Positions 7,180-13,451 of a stretch of 16,152 bases of DNA are shown here, piece by piece. A program made the position numbers and the translations under genes. Source of the stretch: CAZBRS01 sp964494475. GTDB taxonomy: Bacteria > Myxococcota_A > UBA9042 > CAZBRS01. Every line of letters begins with the position of its first letter. The first letter of the stretch is position 1. The DNA lies in the NCBI GenBank assembly GCA_964494475.1, contig CAZBRS010000088.1, forward strand, positions 1 to 16,152, in the 5' to 3' direction. The notes beneath the pieces were generated by a model. That model made no database searches and was not told the DNA's origin. It saw nothing but the letters and a program-made list of their open reading frames with translations.

Positions 7180-8324
7180 CGATGGGGGGAGCCCGGGAGC
7201 CCTACGATCTGGTGGTCGATCCCCAGGTGCTCTTCGCCCAGCGCCTGATCGCGGCCATCCGGAGCCCGGCGCGGGCCACGCGGGCGTTGCTGGCGGTGAA
7301 CGCCGCCGTGTTCCTCGGGGTCTTCGTGCTGCCCTACGCCTGGGGAGTGGCCCCGGCCGACCACGACCTCGCCCGCGACGTGTTCACGCTCGCGCTCGGC
7401 GCCAAGATCGACGCCCTGCTCCAGGGCGGGCAACTCTGGCGCCTGTTCAGCGCTCTCTTCTTCCACGCCGGGCTGCTGCACCTCGCGTTGAACCTGATGG
7501 CGCTGAACTTCCTTGGGCAGGTCTTCGAGGGCGTGTTCGGCGTGGGGCGCTTCGTGTTGGTCTTCTTCGTGGCCGGGCTCGGCGGCTCCCTGGCCAGTTG
7601 GGCGTTCTCCGACAACCCCAGCGTGGGCGCGTCGGGGGCCATCTTCGGGGTGCTGGGGGGCGTCGCGGTCTTCGGCGTGCGGCATCGCGCGGCGCTGGGC
7701 GGTCCGCTGCGCCGGCACTTCCTCGTGAACCCGCTCCTCTGGATCGTGCTCAACGTGGGCGCCGGCTTCCTGATCCCGCGCATCGACAACGCCGCGCACG
7801 GGGGCGGCCTGGTCACGGGCGTGCTGCTCACGGCGCTGCTGTCCGACCGCGTGGGCTTCCGCGCGCCGCGCGCGCTCTGGTCCCGGCTGGTGGTGGCGTT
7901 CGACGTGGTGCTGGTGGTCGTGGTGGCGCTCTGCCTGCTGGCGGGCCTCTCGCAGGCGGTCACGGGCCTGCGCCATCCGCCCGTCCGTTGGGAGCGCGTG
8001 TCGGCGGGGGGCGTGGCGGCGTGGGCCCCCCAGGGCTGGAGCGACGGCCTGGCGGGCGGAGAATCCTGCGCCGACGCCGACGGGAACGAGCCGCTGGTCT
8101 GCCGGTCGGGGCCCCTGGCCGGGCGCTTCGTCGCGCTCCGGCTGAAGTCCGGGGAGGCCGTCGACCCCGCGCCCGAGCGCCTCGAGCGCGACGGCAGCGT
8201 GTTCTACGCCGCGCTCGAGGACGATCGCGTAGTCTACCTGCTGGTGTTCCCGGCGTTCCTCGAGTCCGTCTACTCCGGGCTCTGGCGGTCGTTCCCTCCG
8301 GTCGCGGGCCAGACCGGTACGTAG
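7176..8324 (+). CDS. Rhomboid-family intramembrane serine protease with C-terminal soluble domain
   Basis: 382 residues. The rhomboid core carries the HAGLLHLALNLMALNF segment (HxxxN oxyanion helix), the nucleophile in GASGAIFG (Ser153) and the partner histidine in NAAHGGG (His208), a complete catalytic dyad. Rhomboids cut transmembrane proteins within the bilayer. The core has about six hydrophobic segments; a further helix at about 225-255 (long Val/Leu run) is followed by about 125 polar residues of unknown fold with two Cys. The ATG overlaps the radical SAM stop (ATGA), so translation is probably coupled. The gene ends 7 bases from the convergent PPIase gene with no terminator between. 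The N-terminal 40 residues are polar and probably cytoplasmic. A rhomboid as last gene of an aminotransferase/oxidoreductase/radical SAM cassette is odd; it may be only transcriptionally linked. Confidence 0.9.
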   Translation: MTMGGAREPYDLVVDPQVLFAQRLIAAIRSPARATRALLAVNAAVFLGVFVLPYAWGVAPADHDLARDVFTLALGAKIDALLQGGQLWRLFSALFFHAGLLHLALNLMALNFLGQVFEGVFGVGRFVLVFFVAGLGGSLASWAFSDNPSVGASGAIFGVLGGVAVFGVRHRAALGGPLRRHFLVNPLLWIVLNVGAGFLIPRIDNAAHGGGLVTGVLLTALLSDRVGFRAPRALWSRLVVAFDVVLVVVVALCLLAGLSQAVTGLRHPPVRWERVSAGGVAAWAPQGWSDGLAGGESCADADGNEPLVCRSGPLAGRFVALRLKSGEAVDPAPERLERDGSVFYAALEDDRVVYLLVFPAFLESVYSGLWRSFPPVAGQTGT

Positions 8325-8331
8325 CCGAGAA

Positions 8332-9342
8332 TCAGCGCCTGAGGCCGAGCGGCAGGCTGGCCAGCGCCTCGTCGACGATTCGCACGCCCGCCTTCAGCAT
8401 CAGCTCGTCGACCAGGATGGCCAGGTCGCGTTGGCGATAGCCGGGCAGCACCTTCTCGCGCAGGGTGGCCTCGACCTCGGGCTCGGTCAGGGCGCGGTGC
8501 ACGGCGGGGTCGTGGCGCATGACGTAGAGGACGTGCAGGCCGTTGTTCGAGGCCACCGGGCGAGCCACGGTGCCCACGGGGGTGCGGGCGGCGGCCTCGA
8601 CGATGTTGCGGTTGTAGGTGTGGAACTGCTTCTGCTCCTCCCAGGGCCGGGAGGGATCGAAGAAGAAAGCGTAGCGCATGAAGGCGATCCGGGCGTCGGC
8701 CGGCTGCAGCACCTGCTCGACCAGGTGCTTCAGCGAGAACTCGTTGTGCTCGCGCCCCGCCACGTGGCGCTCCCAGAGCGCGTCGACGCGGGGCCGGCTC
8801 TCCTCGATGCAGGCGGCCGTGGCGGCGGCGTCGCAGTCGGTGTAGCGGCGCGCACAGCACAGGAACTGCACATCGGCCACCTCGATGGCGTCGAAGTGGT
8901 CGAAGCGCATGCGCACGTCCTTGCGCTCCTCCCACAGCCGGGCCAGATCGGCCGCGGGCACGCGGCTCACGTCGTAGTCGAGCTCGAAGCGCTCCCTGAG
9001 CAGCGTCTTGACCAGCAGCCCCGTCCACGGGATCAGCAACCGCTCGGGCGACCAGTAGCCGTCGGCCGCCGCGGCCCCCGCGACCACGTCGAGATCGATC
9101 AGGGCCTCGGCCACGTCGCGGGCGGTGGTGCCGTCGGGGTGCCGGGAGAGCTCGAGGCGCAGGTCGGCGGCGCCCAGGTGGCCTCCGCGCCAACGGGCCA
9201 GGGCCGCCTCGTCGGCCGGCGCGGTGCGGGCAGAGGGGGCGGGGGGCAGCGGCACGCGGGCCTGCACCGCCGGGGCAGCGTGCTCGGCGCAGGCGAGCGA
9301 CGCCAGGAGCGGGAGGATCGGAAGGAATCGGGCACCCTTCAT
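8332..9342 (-). CDS. Parvulin-type (PpiC-like) peptidyl-prolyl isomerase lipoprotein
   Basis: 336 residues. The N-terminus MKGARFLPILPLLASLAC looks like a lipoprotein signal with the lipid-bearing residue at Cys18. A helical region follows, then about residues 200-300 resemble a divergent rotamase domain: a long helix with FDPSRPWEEQKQF, then TPVGTVARPVASNNGLHVLYVMRHDPAV, which matches the parvulin pattern ending in a G-x-H-V-x-x-V strand. A C-terminal helical segment follows, as in SurA/PrsA-type periplasmic foldases. It would help fold envelope proteins. Its ATG overlaps the stop of the PDZ gene by 4 bases, so the two are translationally coupled. Three extra Cys and a CC pair in the middle (FLCCARRYTDC, then AAC) are unusual for the family and could form disulfides. 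The family call is by pattern only. Confidence 0.7.
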   Translation of the reverse strand: MKGARFLPILPLLASLACAEHAAPAVQARVPLPPAPSARTAPADEAALARWRGGHLGAADLRLELSRHPDGTTARDVAEALIDLDVVAGAAAADGYWSPERLLIPWTGLLVKTLLRERFELDYDVSRVPAADLARLWEERKDVRMRFDHFDAIEVADVQFLCCARRYTDCDAAATAACIEESRPRVDALWERHVAGREHNEFSLKHLVEQVLQPADARIAFMRYAFFFDPSRPWEEQKQFHTYNRNIVEAAARTPVGTVARPVASNNGLHVLYVMRHDPAVHRALTEPEVEATLREKVLPGYRQRDLAILVDELMLKAGVRIVDEALASLPLGLRR

Positions 9343-9827
9343 GGCGCGCCGGGGGCGGACTCCGTGGGGGTCCCGCGGGACGCGCTGTCGGCCGGGGCGT
9401 CGACGACGTCGAGCGTGACCTTCAGCGGCGCGCCGTCGCGCTGCCCTTCGATCACCACCGCCGCGGCGCCGTGCAGCTGCTTCCACACGAAGAGGAACTG
9501 GTCGGGGTGCTCGACCGAGCGCCCGTTCACGCGCTGGATCACGTCGCCCCGGCGCAGCGTGCCCTCGGTCACGTCGGGGTGGGCCGGGAACCAGCGGGAC
9601 AGGCGAAAGCCCACGAAGCGGCGCTCGACGGTCACGGGCAGCGGCACGACCTGGCTGAGCAGGTACTGCGGCCCGCGATCGAGCCAGCCGTCGAACACGT
9701 CGCGCGCCACGGAGGCGCGCGCCTCCACGGCGGCGGGGGCGGCGGCCCGGGCGGGTCCGGCCACGGCCAGCAGCGCCCAGACGACGAGGGCTACGCCGGG
9801 CAACCGATCAGGGAGTGGGTGCTTCAT
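9339..9827 (-). CDS. Secreted PDZ-domain protein (GspC-like PDZ)
   Basis: 162 residues with a signal peptide ending near GPARA (about residue 28). The central part is a PDZ domain at about 70-142: VGFRLSRWFP forms the carboxylate-binding-type loop, and LRRGDVIQRVNGRSVEHPDQF is the typical GDVI-x-x-VNG core, like the PDZ of type II secretion GspC or of DegP. A short Pro/Ser/Ala-rich tail follows. There is no protease domain, so it is probably an adaptor that binds peptide ends or membrane proteins in the periplasm. It starts 20 bases inside the end of the Cys-rich lipoprotein gene and overlaps the PPIase gene by 4 bases, so all three are one tightly coupled envelope operon. No type II secretion genes are visible here. 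Confidence 0.78.
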   Translation of the reverse strand: MKHPLPDRLPGVALVVWALLAVAGPARAAAPAAVEARASVARDVFDGWLDRGPQYLLSQVVPLPVTVERRFVGFRLSRWFPAHPDVTEGTLRRGDVIQRVNGRSVEHPDQFLFVWKQLHGAAAVVIEGQRDGAPLKVTLDVVDAPADSASRGTPTESAPGAP

Positions 9828-10155
9828 CGGGGACCCCGCAATACTGGATGCCCTGCACGTTGGTGACGCAGGCGTAGTCGTCGCGGCAGTCGTCGTCGCG
9901 TCCGCAGGCCTTCATGCAGTAGCTGAGGAAGGGCGGGTAGTCGACGCACACGGCCTCGGAGGGGCACGAGTCGGGCTCGCACGGGGTGATGGTGCAGTAG
10001 CCGCCCGGCAGCGCGCCGTCGCAGATCTGGCCCGGGTCGCAGTCGGCCGCCGAGCCGCAGTCGTCGCCGATCTGCTTGGCGCAGCCCGCCGAGAGCAGCA
10101 GGGCGGTGGCGAACACGACGACGACGAGGTGACGTGGGGCGTTCATGGCGCTCAT
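9808..10155 (-). CDS. Cysteine-rich lipoprotein, Myxococcota style
   Basis: 115 residues from the ATG at 10155, or 112 from the ATG at 10146. The signal ends in LLSAGC, a lipobox-like site. The mature part has 12 cysteines spaced in the C-x5-C-x5-C manner of small disulfide-rich extracellular modules (for example CGSAADCDPGQIC), an even number that allows six disulfides. Such lipoproteins are common in Myxococcota; their roles are mostly unknown. Start choice is uncertain: GAGGTG lies 12 bases before the 10155 ATG, but a TTGACA-N17-TTTCAT promoter puts that ATG inside the -10 box and would make the 10146 ATG leaderless. The 3' end overlaps the PDZ gene by 20 bases. First gene of the envelope operon. 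Confidence 0.75.
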   Translation of the reverse strand: MSAMNAPRHLVVVVFATALLLSAGCAKQIGDDCGSAADCDPGQICDGALPGGYCTITPCEPDSCPSEAVCVDYPPFLSYCMKACGRDDDCRDDYACVTNVQGIQYCGVPDEAPTP

Positions 10156-10182
10156 GAAAGCAGCGACACCTCGCGGTGTCAA
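10154..10182 (-). promoter_or_regulatory. Promoter of the Cys-rich lipoprotein/PDZ/PPIase operon
   Basis: On the minus strand a perfect TTGACA (10177-10182) is followed by a 17-base spacer and TTTCAT (10154-10159, four of six). The expected transcription start is near 10147, immediately before the ATG at 10146, so the message may be leaderless. An inverted repeat fills part of the spacer. Confidence 0.45.
10165..10180. repeat. Short inverted repeat in the divergent promoter region
   Basis: GACACC and GGTGTC are perfect inverted arms around TCGC. The repeat lies between the divergent lipoprotein and TonB-like genes and overlaps the minus-strand -35 box and spacer, where a repressor could bind. 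The arms are only six bases each, so chance is possible. Confidence 0.4.
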
Positions 10183-10199
10183 GGATTCGCAAGATCGGG

Positions 10200-10205
10200 T
10201 AGGAT
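10200..10205 (+). promoter_or_regulatory. Candidate -10 box of the TonB-like gene
   Basis: TAGGAT resembles the -10 boxes TAGAAT and TAGGAA seen elsewhere in the window. No good -35 box stands 17 bases upstream. If real, transcription begins about 10212, making the GTG at 10213 a leaderless start and excluding the ATG at 10204. Confidence 0.3.
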
Positions 10206-11010
10206 GCGCCCCGTGGAACTGCCCCCTCGCGACAACGGGCGCCTCGTCGTCGCCCTGGTCCTCTCTCTGCTGGTCCACGCGGCGCTGCTCTGGGCGCGCG
10301 TCGACGCGCTGTGGCCCCTCGTCGACTCGGGCGCCCCCCGGCCGTTCGTGGTGGTGGTCGAACCGCCCGTGCACCCCGCGAGCGTCACGGTGCACCTGCG
10401 GCCCCGGCCTCTGCCACCGCGGGCGCCCGCCCGGCCAGCGACCGCGCCGATCGGCGCCCGGGCTGCGCCCGAGCTCCCGCGCAAGGAGGCCGTGACGCGC
10501 GTCGTGACGCGCCATGCGCCCGCCCCGGCCCCCCGGCTGCAGGCGCCACCCGATGCCTCCGAGCCCTCGGACGGCGGGGCGGGGCTCCCGGGAAGCGGCG
10601 CAGGCGGCGGGAGCGAGGGAGGGCTCGACGGGCCCGGTGACGGTTCCGCGGGGGTGGGCGGCGCGGGAGGAGACGGCGACGGGGCGGGGTCCGGATCGGC
10701 GGTCGAACCCGACCCGCAGGCGCGAGCGCGCTACCTGGCCGGCATCCGCGAGCGGGTGGCGGCCGGTCGCCGCATCTACCCTGCGGCGGCCCGGCGGTTG
10801 GGCTTCGAGGGCACGGTCGAGGTCAGCTTCGAGGTGCACCCCGACGGGAGCCTCGGCGCCGTGCGGGCCAGCGGTTCGTCGGGGTCGGAGCTGCTCGACG
10901 AGGCGGCCGTGGCGTTCGTGGCGTCGCTGGCGCCCTTCGAGCCCTTCCCCGCGGGGTTGGCGCGCGAGCCCCTGAGCCTGCGCATCCCGATCGACTATCG
11001 ATTGCGGTAG
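10204..11010 (+). CDS. TonB-like energy transducer (orphan)
   Basis: 268 residues. A single N-terminal membrane anchor (LVVALVLSLLVHAALLW, about 14-30) keeps it in the inner membrane. A Pro/Arg/Ala-rich then Gly/Ser/Asp-rich spacer of about 130 residues spans the periplasm. The C-terminal TonB domain (about 178-268) shows YPAAARRLGFEGTVEVSFEV, the DGSL turn, a SSGSELLDEAA segment and the final RIPIDYRL strand, all typical. TonB passes proton-motive energy from ExbB/ExbD to outer-membrane receptors; neither ExbB/D nor a receptor is in the window, so the partner is unknown. The start may be the ATG at 10204 or the GTG at 10213, which has AGGA eight bases upstream. It ends 16 bases from the convergent Nfu gene. 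Confidence 0.88.
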   Translation: MRPVELPPRDNGRLVVALVLSLLVHAALLWARVDALWPLVDSGAPRPFVVVVEPPVHPASVTVHLRPRPLPPRAPARPATAPIGARAAPELPRKEAVTRVVTRHAPAPAPRLQAPPDASEPSDGGAGLPGSGAGGGSEGGLDGPGDGSAGVGGAGGDGDGAGSGSAVEPDPQARARYLAGIRERVAAGRRIYPAAARRLGFEGTVEVSFEVHPDGSLGAVRASGSSGSELLDEAAVAFVASLAPFEPFPAGLAREPLSLRIPIDYRLR

Positions 11011-11026
11011 CGGGAGCCGGGTGGTC

Positions 11027-11278
11027 TCAGGCCGAGATCACGCTCTTGACCGCGGGGACGGCACGGATGAGCTCGCGCTCGACGTAGTAGCGCAGGGTCT
11101 CGCCAGCGTGGGGGCAGCCCCCGCACATGCCCTGCAGGCGCACGCGCGCGATGCCGTTGGCGGCGTCGAAGTCGACGAAGGCGAGGTCGCCGCCGTGCGA
11201 CTGCAGGTAGGGGCGCAGCGTCTCGATCGCCTTTTGCACGTCGCTGCTCGTTCCGGTCAGGGCCTCGGTCTCTGCCAT
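11027..11278 (-). CDS. Stand-alone Nfu-type iron-sulfur cluster scaffold protein
   Basis: 83 residues, just the NifU C-terminal (Nfu) domain, the usual size for free-standing members. ETLRPYLQSHGGDLAFVDF is the conserved start and the CxxC motif MCGGCPHA (Cys52, Cys55) holds a [4Fe-4S] cluster between two subunits for delivery to target proteins in the cytoplasm. The ATG has a strong AAGGAG site seven bases upstream, which overlaps the stop codon of the upstream permease, so it is the last gene of the permease operon. Nothing else in that operon needs Fe-S clusters; the radical SAM protein 4 kb away does. Function confident. Confidence 0.93.
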   Translation of the reverse strand: MAETEALTGTSSDVQKAIETLRPYLQSHGGDLAFVDFDAANGIARVRLQGMCGGCPHAGETLRYYVERELIRAVPAVKSVISA

Positions 11279-11284
11279 GGTGAT

Positions 11285-11290
11285 CTCCTT
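11285..11290 (-). promoter_or_regulatory. Ribosome binding site of the Nfu gene
   Basis: AAGGAG on the minus strand, ideally spaced before the ATG at 11278. Its first two bases are shared with the TAA stop of the permease gene, so translation of the two is likely linked. Confidence 0.8.
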
Positions 11291-12506
11291 AACGACCGCG
11301 GCGGGGCTTCAGGGCCTCGCCGAGCCGGTGAAAGCCAGCGAGAATTATAGCCAGAACCAGCGCCGGGCACGCAAGCGCAAAGGGGTTCGAGCCCGCCCCG
11401 CGGGCCCCGTCGACCAGCAGCACGCCCAGGCTGGGGAGGGGCGCCTGCACGCCGAGGCCCAGGAACGACAGGAAGGCCTCGTCGAGGATCGCCGCGGGCA
11501 CGAGCAGGGTGGCGAAGGGCGCCACGGGCACCAGCGCCAGCGGCAGGAGGTGTCGCCCCAGCACCCGCCAGCCGGGCAGCCCCAGCAGGCGCGCCGACAG
11601 GTACAGGTCGGTCCCGCGCAGGCGCGCCACCTCGCCACGCACCACGCGCGCCAACGGGAGCCACTGCACCAGGCCGATGGCCAGCAGCAGGTTGCCGAGG
11701 CCCTGGCCGAGCACCATGACCAGGAGGCTGATGACGAACAGGAACGGCACCGCGTAGAGCACGTCGATGCCCCGCATGAGCAAGCGGTCGACCCATCCCC
11801 CCGCGTAGCCGGCCAGGCCCCCGTACAGCGTGCCGATGAGCGCGCTCACCAGCGCCGCAGCCAGGCCGATGACCACCGACAGGCGCAGGCCGTAGAGCAC
11901 GCGGGTCAGCAGGTCGCGGCCCTGGTAGTCGGTGCCCAGCCAGAAGGTGGCGAGCTCGGGGGCGCCTCGCCACTCGGCGCGCTCGAGCACGCCGTCGCCG
12001 TCGCCGTCGAGGAGCGCCACGTGCGCGGGGCGAAGCCGAAGCGCGCGGCTGCCCCCGACGATCTCGGCCGTGGTCAGCGCGCCGTCGCCGTCGCGGTCGA
12101 GGAGCTCTTCCCAGTCGGCGCCCAGCAGGTCGACCACTCCCGCGAGCGAGGGCGCGTCGGCCGGGGTCTCGGCGCGCGTCACGCGACCGTCGCGATCGGC
12201 GTCGAAGCGCGCCCCCAAGAAGAGCAGGCCGCGCGCCGCGCCCTCGGCGGCGGCCAGGTCGGCGTCGTCGAGTTGCCCGTCGCCGTTGCGGTCGAGCAGC
12301 GCGAAGCCCGCGGGGTCGCCGTCCCAGGTCGGGCGGTCCACGGGCACGTCGGCGCTGCCGGCGGGCGCCTGCAGGAAGAGCGCATGCTGCTCCTCGAGCG
12401 AGAAGTGCGTGAGCCCACGCTCCGCCAGGGGCGCCGCCAGGCCGAGCAGCACCAGGCCGCCGAGCGCCGCCAGCGCGGCGCGGTCACCGATGGTCAGCCG
12501 GGCCAT
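11289..12506 (-). CDS. OppC/DppC-type ABC transporter permease with four EF-hands in its first periplasmic loop
   Basis: 405 residues, about 100 longer than usual. One membrane helix at about 9-27 is followed by a large periplasmic-side loop to about 187, then the normal permease core beginning FWLGTDYQGRDLLTRVLYGLRLS-type sequence (188-210) and about five more helices; the EAA-type cytoplasmic loop is near 300-325 (LSARLLGLPGWRVLGRHLLP). The loop holds four canonical 12-residue EF-hand calcium loops: 72-83 (DRNGDGQLDDAD), 102-113 (DADRDGRVTRAE), 137-148 (DRDGDGALTTAE) and 167-178 (DGDGDGVLERAE). Three have the full D-x-D-x-DG...E pattern; the first has Asn at position 3 and Asp at 12. In the family this loop is short and leads directly to the LGTDxxGRD motif. 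The gene overlaps the partner permease by 23 bases. Importing peptides or related solutes is expected; calcium control of docking or gating is inference. Confidence 0.93.
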   Translation of the reverse strand: MARLTIGDRAALAALGGLVLLGLAAPLAERGLTHFSLEEQHALFLQAPAGSADVPVDRPTWDGDPAGFALLDRNGDGQLDDADLAAAEGAARGLLFLGARFDADRDGRVTRAETPADAPSLAGVVDLLGADWEELLDRDGDGALTTAEIVGGSRALRLRPAHVALLDGDGDGVLERAEWRGAPELATFWLGTDYQGRDLLTRVLYGLRLSVVIGLAAALVSALIGTLYGGLAGYAGGWVDRLLMRGIDVLYAVPFLFVISLLVMVLGQGLGNLLLAIGLVQWLPLARVVRGEVARLRGTDLYLSARLLGLPGWRVLGRHLLPLALVPVAPFATLLVPAAILDEAFLSFLGLGVQAPLPSLGVLLVDGARGAGSNPFALACPALVLAIILAGFHRLGEALKPRRGR

Positions 12507-13443
12507 GCCGAAGCCTCGGGTCGAGGCCGGCCGCCAGCAGGTCGGCCAGCAGGTTCAAGACGACGAGCAGCACCGCGTACAGCACCACGATGGCCAGGAT
12601 CACGGGGTAGTCGCGCTCGTTGGTGGCGTCGACGAAGTGCACCGACAGGCCGGGGATGTTGAACACGCGCTCCACCACGAACGAGCCCGTGAGCAGCCCC
12701 GACAGGGCCGGGCCCAGGTACGACACGAAGGGCGAAAGGCTGGCCGGCAGCACGTGCCGCGTCACCACCCGGTGGCGGGGCACGCCCAGCGCGGCCAGCA
12801 GCAAGGGCCAGGGGCGCTCGAGCGTCTCGTCGAGGCCCCCGAGGAACAGGCGGTAGAACACGGCGCCGTACACCAGCCCGAGCACCAGGGCCGGCAGCAC
12901 GCGCGCCGCCCAGCCGTCGAAGCCGCCGGGAGGCAGCCACCCCAGGCGCACCGCGAAGACCTCGACCAGGAACGGCCCCAGCGCGATGACGGGCACGACC
13001 AGGCCCACCTGCGACAGCGCGCGCAGCGTCTCGCGCTGCCAGGGTCGCTCGGAGAGCGCGGTCGCCAGCGCCAGTACCAGGCCGAAGACCAGCGCCAGCC
13101 CGAAGCCCCAGGCGCCCAGCTCGACCGAGCGCCGGAGCGACGGCCCGAGCAACTCCAGCACGTCGCCGCGCTCGGGGTGCACGAGCGACGTGCCGAGGTC
13201 GAGGGTCGCGAAGCCCCTCAGCGCCGACAGGTACTGCACCGGCAGCGGCTGATCCAGGCCGTAGCGCGCCTCGAGCGCCGCGCGCACCTCGGGCGCCAGG
13301 TTGCGCCCGCCGCTCTCGCTGAACGGCGAGCCCGGCGCGAAGCGCATCAACAGGAACGACAGGGTGAAGATGGCCAGCAGGGTCAGCGCCGCTTCGACCA
13401 GCCGCGAGGCGAGGTGCCGGAGGAACCCCCCTGCCGTGCCCAA
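12484..13443 (-). CDS. OppB/DppB-type ABC transporter permease
   Basis: 319 residues, standard length. Inner-membrane half of a peptide-type ABC importer channel. Visible: first helix with LLAIFTLSFLLMRFAPGSPF (about 17-35); the LEARYGLDQPLPVQYL and LDLGTSL motifs of the first periplasmic loop; then five further helices; and the EAA-like loop LLLAALGVPRHRVVTRHVLP contacting the ATPase, followed by GPALSGLLTGSFVVERVFNIPGL, a family hallmark. No ATG or GTG fits the N-terminus; I chose TTG at 13443, just after the stop of the upstream gene (8-base gap) and preceding the first helix. It overlaps the EF-hand permease by 23 bases, so the two form a heterodimer made together. Substrate-binding protein and ATPases are not in the window. 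Substrate class (peptide, nickel or other) is not determined. Confidence 0.9.
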   Translation of the reverse strand: MGTAGGFLRHLASRLVEAALTLLAIFTLSFLLMRFAPGSPFSESGGRNLAPEVRAALEARYGLDQPLPVQYLSALRGFATLDLGTSLVHPERGDVLELLGPSLRRSVELGAWGFGLALVFGLVLALATALSERPWQRETLRALSQVGLVVPVIALGPFLVEVFAVRLGWLPPGGFDGWAARVLPALVLGLVYGAVFYRLFLGGLDETLERPWPLLLAALGVPRHRVVTRHVLPASLSPFVSYLGPALSGLLTGSFVVERVFNIPGLSVHFVDATNERDYPVILAIVVLYAVLLVVLNLLADLLAAGLDPRLRHGPADHR

Positions 13444-13451
13444 GCGAGCGC

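Noticed and set aside
5803..8324. RiPP precursor peptide near the radical SAM gene
   Set aside because: The genes overlap, leaving no room for a short peptide gene inside the cassette, and I found no convincing small frame with a ribosome site in the adjacent gaps.
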